From contig NC_030383.2 of the NCBI RefSeq assembly GCF_001625215.2, positions 60,564,949 to 60,628,948 of the forward strand: DNA of 64,000 nt, given 5' to 3'. The notes beneath the pieces are model-generated. The model had not been told where the DNA came from, did no database searches, and worked only from the letters and a program-made list of their open reading frames with translations. Both the position numbers and the translations under genes were made by a program. Below are positions 47,793-59,841 of this stretch, piece by piece. The stretch's first letter is position 1; every line of letters begins with the position of its first letter. The DNA comes from Daucus carota subsp. sativus (taxonomy: Eukaryota > Streptophyta > Magnoliopsida > Apiales > Apiaceae).

Positions 47793-48523
47793 CCTAGAAA
47801 AAAGCCGTCAACGAAAATAAAGTCAGTTTCATCGGAGAACCTGTAATACCAACTTATTAGCAATGAAAATAGGAGAGTTTGATTTTAGTTGATGTTCTGG
47901 TTGCTCGCAGGATTATTTTGTTTTCAAATTTTGCAACCACTTACAACTTATTATGTAATTAAATAATCTTCAATAATTTTTTTCAAAATTACATTTATAA
48001 TTGCATAAAAGTTGCTAGCAGTTGCAGATATAGTTGCAAATGTAACGCCCGTATTTTTATAAAAAAAATGTCAATATTTTTGCAAAAATATTTTACTTGC
48101 ATATTTGTGAAAAAAAAACCTGGTAATAATTGTTAAATAAAAACAATTATATGATGATAATCAAATAAAATAATACGACGATAACCAAATTTTGATAAAT
48201 TAATATCTGCTCATATTCCGGTGAAAGGGGTTTCAAACATGATATGAAATTTATAAAATTATTTCATAAGTTAAATTATTTGAGTTAAAAATAAAAGGCA
48301 TATTTATGTTAGGGATTTAACTTTGTTAGTTGGATAGTCGGTACATTACAAGATCCCAACCGACATGGAAGTCTATTCATAATAGTATAATAATAATTAC
48401 AAATCCTAATCAATATTGAAATCTTTAATTATAAAATTTTAATCAATATGAATTTATTTTATAATAATATAATAATTAAAAAATAAAATTAATATACAAA
48501 TCTTTTTATAATATAGTCACAGT
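47793..48523. other. AT-rich stretch, no gene
   Basis: Nothing codes. The segment 48040-48230 ('tgtaacgcccgtatttttat', 'ttccggtgaaaggggtttc') resembles a degraded LTR start (TGTAACGCCC), but no matching end was found. Confidence 0.35.
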
Positions 48524-49020
48524 CAACACATGTATAGGGATGACAAAAGTTTTCGAACCGAGAGATGTCCGACTGAACCGATCCAAATGATTTTGGAGAG
48601 CGTACAACTTGTTTTTTGCAAATATTGCATGTAGCATCCTTTCCAAAAATAATACTCCCTCCGTCTCAATTTATAGGTCCAGTTTGGAAAAAGAATTTGT
48701 CCCAAAATATTTGTCCCTCTCTTCTTTCAATACAAATTTATCTACATCTTAAATGTGATTTTTTTGAAACTCAACATTATTCTCATTTCTCAATGCACTA
48801 AATCTCTATATTTATTGTGATTTTTTTGAAACTCAACAATATTCTCACTTATCAATGCACTAATTAATGATACATATGATAATATTCCATCTAACCAATT
48901 TTTTTCTTAATACATGTGTTTATTCCAAAATGGACCTATAAATTGAGACGGAGGGAGTATCCTCTTGTAAACTTAATGAATTGCTAAATAACTCGAACAC
49001 CGAAATCTGACATTACTTTT
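48524..49020 (-). pseudogene. DC1 exon-1 scrap split by a Stowaway
   Basis: 'cacagtcaacacatgtata', then 'cgtacaacttgttttttgca' and 'gcatcctttccaaaaata' match exon 1 of copy A in reverse. After the Stowaway, 'cctcttgtaaacttaatgaa' and 'aactcgaacaccgaaatc' resume at the homologous bases. Most of the exon is deleted. Confidence 0.75.
48655..48957. mobile_element. Stowaway MITE in the DC1 scrap
   Basis: ctccctccgtctcaatttat and ataaattgagacggagggag form a near-perfect foldback, with TA on both sides. An internal 30-bp unit ('gtgatttttttgaaactcaa' plus flank) is duplicated. Confidence 0.88.
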
Positions 49021-49169
49021 ATTTTTATACTATCTAGATTCAAAATACAAATTTTGATACACTTTAATGGCATGCTTGATATGAATAAGTATGTTACTTT
49101 CGAGTCTTAAAAGCCGGAGTGGTGGACCTGAGACCAAGCCTTTTATGTTTAGAGAGTCTATAGATGTTG

Positions 49170-49246
49170 ATTTGAATTCTGAAGAACTTGAATACTCTAA
49201 TCATTTTCGGGCGAGGGAAGAGGTTTAGAAATTGATTTAAGATTAT
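49170..49246 (-). pseudogene. DC1 start-region scrap
   Basis: 'ctgaagaacttgaatactct' then 'aatcattttcgggcgaggg' matches the MISV start region in reverse and resembles the scrap at 34360. No further exon is present. Confidence 0.6.
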
Positions 49247-49488
49247 ACTCTTTCTGTTATTCTCATTTTTTTACAGTTTTTTTCACTACTCGACACGTAT
49301 TTTAAGACTTTTATAAAACATAATTTTGTAACTTATTTTTGATAATTTTTTTTGTGCATAAAAATTCAAATATCAATTTTTTATTCAAAAAAAATAAAAT
49401 TAAAAACTAAATTACAGAACTATATTTTCTAAAAACATTAGAATGCGTGTCAAACCCTTGTGTGCCTGGAGGAGAGGGATTAAGTTAT
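49247..49488. mobile_element. Degraded Stowaway-like MITE
   Basis: The left 'ctctttctgttattctcatt' and right 'gtgcctggaggagaggga' are mutated Stowaway ends. 'cgacacgtattttaagac' pairs loosely with 'acattagaatgcgtgtc'. The paralogous segment at 34440 lacks it. Confidence 0.5.
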
Positions 49489-49523
49489 AACAATCTTAGT
49501 CGATCTTAACAACCATATAATAC

Positions 49524-49683
49524 CTTATCCTCACAGATGGAGAGCACTAGCTGAAATGAAAAGCTTATCCTCACAGATGGAGAGCACTAGCTGAAATGAA
49601 AAGCTTATCCTCACAGATGGAGAGCACTAGCTGAAATGAAAAGCTTATACTCACAGATGGAGAGCACTAGCTGAAATGAAAGA
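49524..49683. repeat. Four 40-bp tandem repeats
   Basis: The unit has 'cttatcctcacagatggaga' followed by 'gcactagctgaaatgaaaag', starting at 49524, 49564, 49604 and 49644. Only the fourth has a visible change (tatactc for tatcctc). A single ancestral unit is at about 34470 in the paralogous flank. Confidence 0.93.
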
Positions 49684-50909
49684 CTCCACTGCTCTCGTTA
49701 AGGAGTATTATACCAAGTCTACTGAGTTTAATCAACATTAATTAACATGATGTTTTCTTCTAAATTGATACCAGATGGACGGCAGTCAGGGCACTACTCG
49801 ATTAATTATGCACGTAACTGCTCCTCCGTCACTCTAAGTTGTATAGGCGGAGGGAACGATACGCACTTATTTGGATCGTAATTATAAGTGATTAAACTGT
49901 TTAGATTAAAAAATAAGTAGAATTCCTTAAACAAAAGCGCTAACACCTCAGTTTTTTATAAATGTTTCTGACTTTTTACATAAACTGGTAAAAAAAAAAT
50001 TAAAAGCCGGCATTTTATCAGGAAAAGTCAGAAGCGGTCGATCCAAGCAGGCACTATGTTCATAGTCTATATATGGTAAATGTGAAAAATTCACTTGCAA
50101 AATGATAGAGGAATAACTTTTAGAAACAATGAAGTTATGTATTTGGATTTAATTTATTGCTTATTCACATGAATATGTGACACTTACATATCTACATAAA
50201 ATCTCACTCTTAACCGGTGTATTAAAAGTCAGATTAATCGATGTTCAGACAGAAAACGTCTCCATTAATCGTTAATTGATAAGAAATTGTTTTTTGAAAA
50301 ATTCGATAAAATCGGTCAAAATTCGTTCAATTATAAAAAATTATTTTTTATTTCTTATTAAAATTTATTAGTTTTAATTTTATAAAAGATTCAAAAAATA
50401 ATTAAAATTAAAAAATACCAAAATTATTCAATTATAATTTTATCGATTATGAAAAATTGTCCTTAAAAATATCGATTATGATTATGTTGATATACAATTT
50501 TTTATTAAATTATGTCATGTAATTATGTAAAATACTTAAAAATATATATTTTTTGTTTGTGCCAATATATATACATGTGTGTGCTTTAACTAGGGATGTT
50601 CGATCATAAGATTATGGGCGTATAAATTTTACGAAGATTATGGGTCATTTATGTAAACTTAAAAAAGTATTTTTTTTGCTTACAATAAAGAAGTGGACTA
50701 AAAGTGAGAAAATGAGAAGTAAATTAAAAGTTATATGTGATTAAATTATTTGAGAAAGAAATAAAAGTCATGACACAAAAACTAAGATTCTCAATTTTTT
50801 ATAAATATTTCGATTTTTTACATATACAAACGGATCAAAAATAGTAAAAACCGTTATTAACTCGCTAACAGACGCTACCTCTATTCTGCTTTTTCGACAC
50901 TCGGACTTA
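49684..50909. other. Gene-free AT-rich stretch
   Basis: 'ataccaagtctactgagttt' near 49711 is the flank motif also seen near 34730, 43005, 47195 and 63077. Otherwise only degraded repeats are seen. No gene. Confidence 0.5.
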
Positions 50910-51284
50910 GAGCAAGTCCAAGAGATGCCCTATCTCATGTCCTAAATTATTGTTTAGGGCATTTGCTGGAAAAAGTTGCTCCAACAATGTCCTAGTGATG
51001 CCTTATATCACTAGGACAACATTCTCAAGCCCTATTTTTGAGGCACCTCTCTCCTTGCCCTATAACATATTTTATTATAAAATCACATCAACACTCACTT
51101 TCTCTCTCTATTTTTATATTATGCTTTAATGATGGAAGAGAGTCTTTAATAATAAAATATTAAACATCTTGTAAGAATAAGGCACATTGTTGGAGTTCAA
51201 GCTGGCAAAGTATGTCCTAAAATACTAATACATGATATTTTATATTATATTTAGGGCATCAACTAAGACACCCTTGGACTTGCT
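50910..51284. mobile_element. Tourist-like (PIF/Harbinger) MITE
   Basis: gagcaagtccaagagatgcc and acacccttggacttgct, flanked by TTA on both sides. The body 'gttgctccaacaatgtccta' is shared with 47410-47792. Confidence 0.8.
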
Positions 51285-51342
51285 TTATAATAACAAACAG
51301 TATTTTCTTTGATAATGGTGTCATCTTCGGGCGTGTGTCCTC

Positions 51343-51695
51343 GAGCCTGTTTGTCCCGGATTACGTAATGTTGATTCTAATTTTAAACTGAAAAATATTT
51401 GTTTGTGTAAAAAGTTGGAAGTCAGTTTAAAGTCTCAAATAAGTCAGAAACTGACTTAGCCAGAAGTTAGTTTGAAGTATTATTTTCAGTGACTTCATTT
51501 TTTTTTAAACCTTTTTTTGATAAAAATTATTCATAAGATATAAGTTATCCATAAATCATTTTTACTTTTATTATTACATTTTTAATGATTCATAAATTTT
51601 TAATAAACTAAATTTACCCAATAGACATTTTAATCTCACACCTTATCACATAAGTCATGTTAAGGCCATAAGTCACAAACTCACCAAACGAGCTC
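51343..51695. mobile_element. MITE with GAGCCTGTTTG / CCAAACGAGCTC ends
   Basis: Sister of 362-717, with the same 'aaagtcagttt' and 'aagtcataag' interior and inverted ends. No coding. Confidence 0.6.
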
Positions 51696-52221
51696 GTGAT
51701 CAACTTCATTTAAGTTTTTTGTTATGTGGGTAGAGATTTAATTACTATATTAAACTAATATATTCTATTTATAACAATCCAAATATTAATAACATACCAT
51801 TTTTAAATTATAGCCAACCAATATAGTCAATACCATCGAAGCACAATGTTCTACAGGTGCAAATTTTAAATAACATTTTATATGTCCAATTTAGCCAACA
51901 ATTCTAGCCAACTCCATTGAAAATGCTCAAGTGAATACATGCGCAATTTACCAGACTTATTTATGAGTAAGCCTGCATACCACAAATTTTATTCCCATAT
52001 TTTTTTTTAAAATTATTTTGCTAATTTTAGTTGGGTCATTTATCTGCATACAACGGTTCATAATATTATTATGAGTGGAAGTGGAATCGATCATATAATG
52101 CCAACCAAATGTGGGAAAAAAATTTATAAATATTTTTGGGTATTCCGTCCCAAATCTTTAGTTTTATTTTACTTTTTTGCAATCAAATATATAAAATTTC
52201 GGGATAGTTAAATCATCTCTT

Positions 52222-52580
52222 ACTAGTTGAAGTTTGTGAAATTTTATTATTTATTATAATTATAATTATAATTTCTTATTATTTGATTATATTATCATCT
52301 TCTTAGTATATTTATACACACTTCTTTTTAAATATAAAACTTTCTATTCTTGAAATTTGATCATACTATAGATCTTAATTTTTACTAAAAATCTTATTCC
52401 CAAGTACATGTTATGATATGAATTTATTTCAGAATCATATGTTTTATTTTAATAAAATCATTATGTCCTTTATGATTTCTAAAAAATGAAAAAATATATT
52501 TTACAACGGGCTTGTACGGTCTTTAATCATTAATTAAATTTACAAAATTAATTTATATTTATTTTATAATTTTAATAGGC
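52222..52580. mobile_element. Degraded Helitron-like body, second copy
   Basis: 'ttttattttaataaaatcat' and 'atgatatgaatttatttcag' match 43400-43470. Ends are not resolved. Confidence 0.35.
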
Positions 52581-52664
52581 AAATGTTACCAAAGAAGAAT
52601 CCCAAAAATTCTGTGTCATCCCACAATTCCTAAGTACCGAGTGGACAACAGTTAAATGAAGAAT

Positions 52665-52860
52665 TTCAGATTTCCGGTATGGCATACAGCATCCTTTTTC
52701 CAAATAGTGCAGTCGATGAATGTGGACACCGAATTGCTAAAGTTCTCAAACACTGACTTCATATTTAGTTGAGAGAAGAGATTTAGAAATGGGTTACAAG
52801 ATTCTTTTTACAGTCCTAATGGCTTCATAATTGGGGTTAGGGCGAACATATTTAATAGAC
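52665..52860 (-). pseudogene. DC1 5' scrap with promoter-proximal sequence
   Basis: 'ggcatacagcatccttttt', 'gtcgatgaatgtggacaccg' and 'gttctcaaacactgacttca' match exon 1 near its start in reverse. The mutated start gives CAT to GAAGTCAG context. 'gggcgaacatattta' matches the promoter of copies C and E. The middle of the exon is missing. Confidence 0.7.
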
Positions 52861-53381
52861 CACAAGTCATACCTACACGAAAACCTAATATTACAGACAT
52901 GTTTCAAATTACACTTCCACTTTCTAATAATCACATAATTTAAGAAAAACGGATTTTGATAGAAGAGAGTTGTATTAATTTATTAATTGAACATAATATG
53001 TGGTATGGTTGATCAATTAAGTTTGGACATGGGAGCCTGAAATCTCACGGGTGATATGACGTTAGATAAGAATGCTTGGAGACGGCTTATTAGAGTAGTT
53101 GAGACTCGGTCTCGTGGTTTACAGAGATTATGAGTATTATGGTTTATGCTTTAAGGGTAAGGTTCAGCTCAGACATTGACAGATGCATTAGACAGGAGGT
53201 TTGGAATACTGTGGAGCTCTGTTTTGAAGACAAAGCTCGGATCATTTATTGCCAGCTGTATTTACGATAAAGGTAGGTCTCATGTGTCAAGAATCATTGG
53301 CCAAGGTACTATTTACATATATCTCACGTAATACTTTGTCTTGCACTAAGCCGGTGTTCTTCACAGAAACAGCTTTCTTAT

Positions 53382-53470
53382 TCCTCAGCGCATGGTCTGC
53401 GTACATCTTACCCTCCCCAGACCCTGCTCTAAGCGGGATATACTGGGTATGTTTGGTTTGGTTTATGTGG
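53382..53470 (+). mobile_element. Au-type SINE 3' fragment
   Basis: 'ggtctgcgtacatcttaccc' and 'tccccagaccctgctctaag', then 'gggatatactgggtatgttt', is the conserved 3' part of Au-like SINEs known from asterids and other plants. The tRNA-derived 5' part was not recognised. Confidence 0.7.
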
Positions 53471-53757
53471 TATGGATGATCATAGAAATATGAATTAGCA
53501 ATATGTGAATGAGAGTTGATTCTGGAAATTTATTATATTGAAAGTTGAGGTAGAAAAGTATTTTAGAACAATATTTTTTCTTCTAAAATGGACATATATT
53601 TTGAAAGGGAGGGATATAATCTACCACATACCATTGCAGATCGCATCCATTGGCATGCTAGCTATTCCCATTTCTGAACTGGACTGCATTGGTTACCTTC
53701 ATTCCTCCTTGTCCTCAACCTAGTCTCCCTTAAAATATACATTTAATATTTTACATT

Positions 53758-54190
53758 ATAGGCATCACACTCAAAAACCAATTCCTTCTTCATTAATGTC
53801 AGCGAGTGCTCCTTCCTTCATGATGAAGCACTCTCGGTGCATTAATATCACAATCATCGTACACATAACAGGTCTTCACAGGACGAGAAAACATCATGAG
53901 TGTGACTGTGTGAGCATCAGGAAGTGGTACGAGAGACCGAGGGTGTCTGTTGTGCTAATCATGGCCTATATGAATGCGCAATTCTGCGCAACTCTTTTGC
54001 AAGTAGAAATCCCGGCATAATTATATGCAGTATTTCAGAATTAGAATTGATAAACATCAGTAGCACATCATCAACTGTTTGATTCCAGTAATATAAATTC
54101 CATCTATTTTAAATTGGCCGCTGTGTAGACAAAAAAAGAATGTAGATTAAAACATCAAAAAATATCCGGCAACTGGCATGATTAATAAAA
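53758..54190 (-). pseudogene. DC1 exon-1 scrap, divergent
   Basis: 'ggcatcacactcaaaaacca', 'ttccttcttcattaatgtca', 'gatgatgaagcactctcggt'-like and 'gcgcaattctgcgcaactc' match exon 1 modules 3-5 in reverse, with many changes and gaps. From 54085 the sequence equals the 43.79 kb segment. It belongs to a more diverged DC1 lineage. Confidence 0.68.
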
Positions 54191-54294
54191 CATGTGATGT
54201 CTACCGTCAACCATGAGTTCAATATTCTGTCTTGTTTCTCATACTTTTTCACCCATGAAAAATTAGTAAAGAAACAATTGAAGTAGAGGATAAT

Positions 54295-54350
54295 GGCTGA
54301 TTTTTGGCAAGCCCGGCATATAGCATCCTCTTTGTAATAGAGTCCTCATA
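54295..54350 (-). pseudogene. Small DC1 scrap
   Basis: 'ggcaagcccggcatatagca' then 'tcctctttgtaatagag' resembles exon 1 at the C-I-I-C region in reverse. Too short to be certain. Confidence 0.4.
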
Positions 54351-55136
54351 ACCAAGAAAAGACACAAACACCCTCAGTTAATACAAATCATACACATTCA
54401 ATACAAATTCTTACAAATTACTCTGGATATTAAAAGATTGCTCTGGAAATAACATTTCCCTCAATTAATAGTGATATTCAATATACCCCTGCACTCTATT
54501 ACTAAGAATTAGGGGGAATGAACTATTTCCGTTATCCACACTTCCATAAACAGCTTTCTAAATATATATCATCATACTATCATTCAGTTATTCATCTCCC
54601 ATTCAATTACGCTGATAAGTCTTGATTGTTTTCGTAGCACAAAAAACTCTCTCAACAGTAGCAATGATAGCGGGTAACACCAGAGCTAACTCAACCAGAA
54701 AATAAACCAAGAGATAAGCAATGTGGTGTGTCTTGACCATCATGACAGAAAGATTTCCTATACTTTGAAGTCCAGATTAATCTTTATCCGCTTCTTATCA
54801 TCTGATTATTAATTAATTAAGGTTAAATATGTATTGATATTATGTTTGGGCTGTTTCAAGTATTAATTTATTAAAAATGTGGTATTCATTGAACTTAACT
54901 CTTATTACTTAATTTTAATTTTAATTTTACTTCATATGATATTTAAACTCCTAAAATCTTGTCTTCTACTATGAATTTAATACTCTTCCTTGTCAACGTA
55001 ATTACTTTAGCCAAAAGAACGTAGATGAAAAAACCGATGATTCAAGTGTAGCGACATGCATAATGACACGGGGTACAAGCAAACAAATAAAGCAAATGAA
55101 CAGAAAAATGCATATTCCAAAGAGAAGTACAATAGT
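54351..55136. other. 3' flank of copy E and AT-rich DNA
   Basis: The last ~140 bases (from about 55000, 'tagccaaaagaacgtagatg') are the conserved 3' flank of the DC1 unit. No other gene seen. Confidence 0.5.
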
Positions 55137-57255
55137 TTAGATGAGTGCAGTCTCTTGTAACATGCCCGAGAGTGGACAGTTCAAGCATGCAAGAAGTCCA
55201 CAACCATCACATTCCAGAAGAAAACAGAAGTAATCGAAAAAACTGAAGCACTGTGAACAAGTGTGTATGGACTTCTTTGTTGTAGGCATCTTCATAACTA
55301 ATGCAAGTGTGTGTGGTTTATCCGCAATAATAACTTTAATTGTCCCTCCTAACTTGACATTGTTGAGCCCAAACCCGCAAGAATAGTGATAGGAATGTTC
55401 AGATTCACTGCAATGGTAGAGCAAATCTTGGTTGCTAACCCGTTCTTCACAGATTTCACAGTAGAATGCTCCCTCGTAGAAGAATGGAGGATATCTCAAG
55501 GTTAATGGGTGAGCATCATATCTGTGTTCCATCCTACTTGGTATTATTATACCACATATATGAATCTGGAAACTACTGCAGGTTTCACATCCATATTCCA
55601 CCCCAACCTCATTTCGATACCTGGTTACACTGCAGGTAGAATTTGAAGCTGGACGCTGAACAAGGGAGTGATGCTTGTGAGATTTGTATTTTATTCTTGT
55701 TGGTAAGAATGCACAACGGATATCAACATAGATATCACAATCCTGACAGTGATAGTAGAATCCATTTGTCGGATAGTCGCACACTCCACAAACCACAATA
55801 TCATAAAATTTATCCTTCATCTGAAGCAAGAGAGAATGGTCAGGGTGAAAGTGCAATGCTCCTACAGGCAACTTCTGTGGCAATTTAGTCGCACAGAAGG
55901 AATGGAGAAAGAAACCGCACTGGATACAAGCGTAGTAAGAGGGATGGGAAACGGTTATTGGTTGAATACACCCGTTGCATATCAGCTCTTTCCTATCATC
56001 ATCACTGTCGTCGCTGTCATTCTCAAATATACGAAACTGGAGCAGTTGTAATGGATGGATCTGGTGACTCCAATGTTTTTCTATGATGTGTGGATTATTA
56101 GATGTTAATGACGTAGTAACACTGATATCACCTTCACCTTCAAAGTTAAATTGGGACTTGCAACACTGAGTCACAATGAGATCAAATATTGATTCCTGGC
56201 TAGGCAGAGGAAATAGTACCAGATCAGGTTCATTGTCGATGTCATCTGCTTCATTCTCATTTCTGAAAACAAGAAATTAAAATAAATTCAGAGATGATAA
56301 CACATGAGCTCATGACAAGTTAGAGAAGAGATGATGTGAATAACAAAGTAAAAACTAAAAATAAATTAAAAGGTACTTACACCATGGATATTGTGGATGT
56401 AGAACATTTCATGTGCACAAAATATGTGCACTTGTGGCAATAATACACCCAGCAGCTGGGGTAAACAAATTCACGGCAGATACCACAGTATTGGTGAAAG
56501 AAGAGATGAATGTCAGGAACAGAGTAGACGAGAGTGAGAGGGTGATGGTGATAAGAAGGAGATGGAATAGTAAAGGGGGAAAAGGCACAGGTCTTGTGAA
56601 TCCAGAACTCACAGGTGGTGCAAACATATGAAGAGTCATTAGCTTTCTCCTGACAGGCATCACATTCAAAAAAGGCTTCCTTGCTCATTAATGTCAGCGC
56701 ATGCTCCTTGTGTCCTTGATGATGAAGCACCCTCTGTTCCAAACCACAAAACACACACAAATCAAAGTTACAATCAACACATGCATAAGAGACCTTTATA
56801 TCACGACGACAAATATCACAGGTGCAACCATCAGGGCGTGGTTGGAGAGAAAGAGGATGGATGGTGTGTTTGTGGTGGTTTATTTGCTTTGGGAATTCTG
56901 CACAACTCTTATGCAAGTAGAAATTTTGACAATTAACATGATCATGACGGCTAACGCAGGTATATGTAGGAGAGCCTAGAACTCGTTTGGTGCAAATAAT
57001 GCAAGCAGCATCCTCTGCAAAAATAAAATCCTCTTGTAAACTTAATGAATGCTCATGTAGATAAACTGATATGGGTAATTCTGAACAAGTCATGTGCAGG
57101 TATAAACTTCGAAGATCATTGTGTCTGGTACAGAAATATATATCAGAACCTTGAGCTGGTTTGTTGCACGTATGGCATATATTATCTTCTGTCTTAACGG
57201 TACACTCTACGAATGTGTACCCCGAATTGCTGAAGAACTCCAACACTGAAATCAT
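55137..57255 (-). CDS. DC1-domain (Cys/His-rich C1) protein, copy E, intact
   Basis: Exons 56381-57255 and 55137-56262, with a 118-bp intron with a GTAAGT donor and CAG acceptor. The product is 666 aa, opening MISVLEFFSNSGYTF. Ten DC1 modules are in the copy A order. The exon-1 Cys pairs read CHTCNK, CIICTK, CDICRR, CDACQE and CGICRE, each followed by a YxC...FxxHxxC half. The exon-2 linker is NENEADDIDNEPDL. The coding CA tract for D-L-C-V-F-C is shortest here (Leu replaces Val). A TATA motif lies about 120 bp upstream. The first ATG of the reading frame is used. No frameshift or stop seen. Probably soluble, Zn-binding, role unknown. Confidence 0.9.
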
Positions 57256-57371
57256 TTTTGGCTGAGAGGAGAGATTTAAAGATGGGTTTCAAAAGTGACA
57301 AAAAAAAATGAATGGGTTTCAAGATTCTTGCAGTCTTAATGGCCGGATAATTTGGTGTTTAGGGTCGAACA

Positions 57372-57379
57372 TATTTATA
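57372..57379 (-). promoter_or_regulatory. TATA box of copy E
   Basis: TATAAATA on the minus strand within 'gcttttataaatatgttcg', at a position and in a context shared with copy C. It implies a 5' UTR of roughly 85-90 bp. Confidence 0.55.
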
Positions 57380-57594
57380 AAAGCACAGCCGAAATAAACA
57401 AATTCTTTGTTTATTTCTTGGAGCGAACACCGGAGTAAATTCTGGATCAAGGCATGTGTGGATTAACGTTATACCACATGCTAATCCCATTTCTTAACTG
57501 AACTGCATAGTCAACTGTCTTCTTTCCTCCTTGTCTTCAGTTGGATTGATTATGCTATAAGATTAATTTTTGTTTACAAAAACAATCTTATATG

Positions 57595-57835
57595 TATGTA
57601 TGGCATGCAGCAATCAGCATCCTCTTCGAATATAAAATTCTCATGTAATTTTGTAAATAAACCAATTGGGTGATTCTGCACAAGTCTTGTGCAAGTACAA
57701 CTTTGAATTTCATTATGCCTGGTGCAAACATAAGCAACAGAGCCTTCGGCTAATTTATTGTATGATGGAATTTAGCACTGTTTCTGATAATTTGGGTGAA
57801 AGACTCCAACACTGATTTTGCCAGGCTTAAAAAAT
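57595..57835 (-). pseudogene. DC1 exon-1 scrap
   Basis: 'gcatcctcttcgaatataaa', 'ttctgcacaagtcttgtgca' and 'cctggtgcaaacataagcaa' match the 5' half of exon 1 in reverse, with gaps. Its end is caught in the 81-bp tandem duplication. Confidence 0.68.
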
Positions 57836-57913
57836 TTATTGTATGATGGAATTTAGCACTGTTTCTGATAATTTGGGTGAAAGACTCCAACACTGATTTT
57901 GCCAGGCTTAAAA
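57752..57913. repeat. 81-bp tandem duplication
   Basis: Units 57752-57832 and 57833-57913 appear identical. They include 'gaatttagcactgtttctga' and 'gactccaacactgattttgc', the degraded DC1 start region, so the start was duplicated after decay. Confidence 0.92.
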
Positions 57914-58402
57914 AACCGGCTTGTAGGTTTATAAGTTAAAAGCACTTATTCGTACCGTTTGTGTAAAATGTCAAGAAGTACTTATAAGAAGTTGAGAATA
58001 TTGTGCCTGTTTGTATTGCAGAATCAACTTCTACTTTTAGCTTCTGCTTTTCTTGATTCGTTTGTCTGAATAAGTAGAAGCGCTATTAAGAAATTGAAAA
58101 TGCTAGCTTCCCTTTCACAGCTTCTATTTTTTTTCCAAATACTTTATTAATTTATTTACTCCTCACTTCTACTTCACTTCTTTTCTTTTTTTTTTTGCCA
58201 CGCTACTTCACTTCTTTAATTTAAGCAATAAGGCACTTCTTTTAAGTTAAACCAAACAGCCCCGACATGCTTTTGTTTAATGACTTCTACTTCTTTCTCA
58301 AACAATTTAATCACATATAAGTTTTAACTTACTTTTAATTTCTAATCCACTTCTTTACTTTAACCAAGAAACACTTATTTTAAACTCATCCAGACGGCCC
58401 CT
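57914..58402. mobile_element. Degraded CGTTTGG-type MITEs
   Basis: Several 'cttctacttctttctcaaac'-like and 'cacttcttttaagttaaacc' blocks with ends 'gtgcctgtttgtattgcaga', 'aaaccaaacagccccga' and 'ccagacggcccctaa'. Probably two overlapping elements. Borders uncertain. Confidence 0.45.
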
Positions 58403-58631
58403 AATTCTTAGGGTCTTGATGTTTGGATAATGTGGTGCTTGAAGTTTTGACATATAAATTCTTTTTTAAATTGATTCCTAACCTTGTTTAAAGAAAAATC
58501 GATACCTAATCCTCTTTACAGATGGTGCCAGATCATTTAATTAAACTACTGCTTACTTTGTCTTTGGCTTCTGGACATATTAGACGACTACACGGTCTAC
58601 ACGAATTATTGGGAGTCATTTTGTGTTTTTA

Positions 58632-59014
58632 GAACATCTCCAAAAGGCTCTTCATTTAGGCTTCTAACTTGAGATTTGAGGACGGAGAGGAAAAATGTTG
58701 CTCCAAGAGACTCTTAAATGACTCTTAAATCACTAAGAGACTCTTGTTTCTCTCTCCTCTCTCCTCAAAGTTAAGAGCCACCACATTGCTCCTAACTTAT
58801 TTTTTCACAGTAAAAAAATCATTTCCTCCAATTCACCTCCATCTTTCCATCTCTTTTGTTATAGTAGAGCCCAATATATGAATAAAATATGAAATAGAGA
58901 AGAGATGTAGAGAGTATTGTTGGAGTTTACACTCTTAACTTTGTCCTAAATTGCTAAGAACCACATATTTTATATTATATTTAGGAGCCAACAAGGAGGC
59001 TCTTGGAGATGCTC
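58632..59014. mobile_element. Tourist-like (PIF/Harbinger) MITE
   Basis: gaacatctccaaaaggctct and aggaggctcttggagatgctc-like ends, TTA on both sides (58629-58631, 59015-59017). Size 383 bp. Confidence 0.82.
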
Positions 59015-59394
59015 TTAGTCTCTATATATTTCTGATAATTTACTGAATAATTTACGCTTTTCACCCATAAGTTTAAGCGCATTTTTTGATTTAGTTTTAA
59101 ATAAAATAATATTATTTTTCCAATACGCACCCAACTGTTTGAAAAGCACTTTGATCTACACCTCTTTTATCATCTTCCATTAAGTTGACCGTTAAAGTTA
59201 ACAGTCTTTGCACAGTTTAAATACTTTTTCATATATATTTTCCGGAGCTGAAAAAGGAATTAGTAGTCCTAGCCCATGATTTAATCGTAAAGCCCTTTAT
59301 TTCTCATCGAATATTTTGATAAACAACATTTCTAACAAAGGAATTGGTAGGCCTAACCATGATTGAATTCGCAAGCCATGATTGAATTAAATGC

Positions 59395-59770
59395 GGAGTT
59401 TATCAATGTGATATTCTGCACACCATCTTCATTCGCATCTTTTCCTAAACTTCCAATGCTGTAATCGTAGAAATGGCCATCAATCGACTTTAAAAGGTAG
59501 AAGATTATTGTTTTTGCAAAATGTAAAATGTAACAACTAGTATGGCGGCTTGCCATATATTATAAGTTTCTAAACTATGTCATATAGACTAGTAGATATT
59601 ATGTCAGAGCAAAAAGTATTTGCTACTTCAAAAAATAAAGAAGGAATCACCTGATACCGTGTCCACATATTTCTAGTAGCAGGACCAATTGACACACAAT
59701 CATCACCAGTTTTGATGGTAGTTCCGGCAATAGTAACTCCTGTTGAAGTCTGAAAGTGAAGTTCCGGCAC
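59395..59770 (-). pseudogene. Polygalacturonase (GH28) fragment
   Basis: Exon a (59651-59770) reads TSTGVTIAGTTIKTGDDCVS then IGPATRNMW, ending at a CAG|GTGATT donor. It has the GH28 catalytic D-D motif. Exon b (about 59395-59463) reads IGSLGKDANEDGVQNITL after an ATTACAG acceptor. The piece carrying the G-H-G catalytic His (normally between TRNMW and SIGSLG) is missing, as are the N- and C-terminal parts. It adjoins the 3' end of DC1 copy F, on the same strand. Probably an exo-polygalacturonase-type gene fragment. It cannot be active. Confidence 0.78.
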
Positions 59771-59841
59771 CGAACTCGCCCCATTTTTAACCCTAATTGT
59801 TTAATATATGCGTGCAATGGAGATCCCAAAACATCTGATTT

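Noticed and set aside
48050..48240. LTR start (TGTAACGCCC) of a gypsy element
   Set aside because: No matching end or target duplication was found nearby, so it is mentioned only in the stretch note.
49524..49683. Regular direct repeats as a CRISPR or iteron array
   Set aside because: Units are contiguous with no spacers, and the single-copy ancestor is seen at about 34470.
53249..53479. 76-codon plus-strand frame
   Set aside because: Its 3' half is the Au-SINE sequence. No protein similarity.
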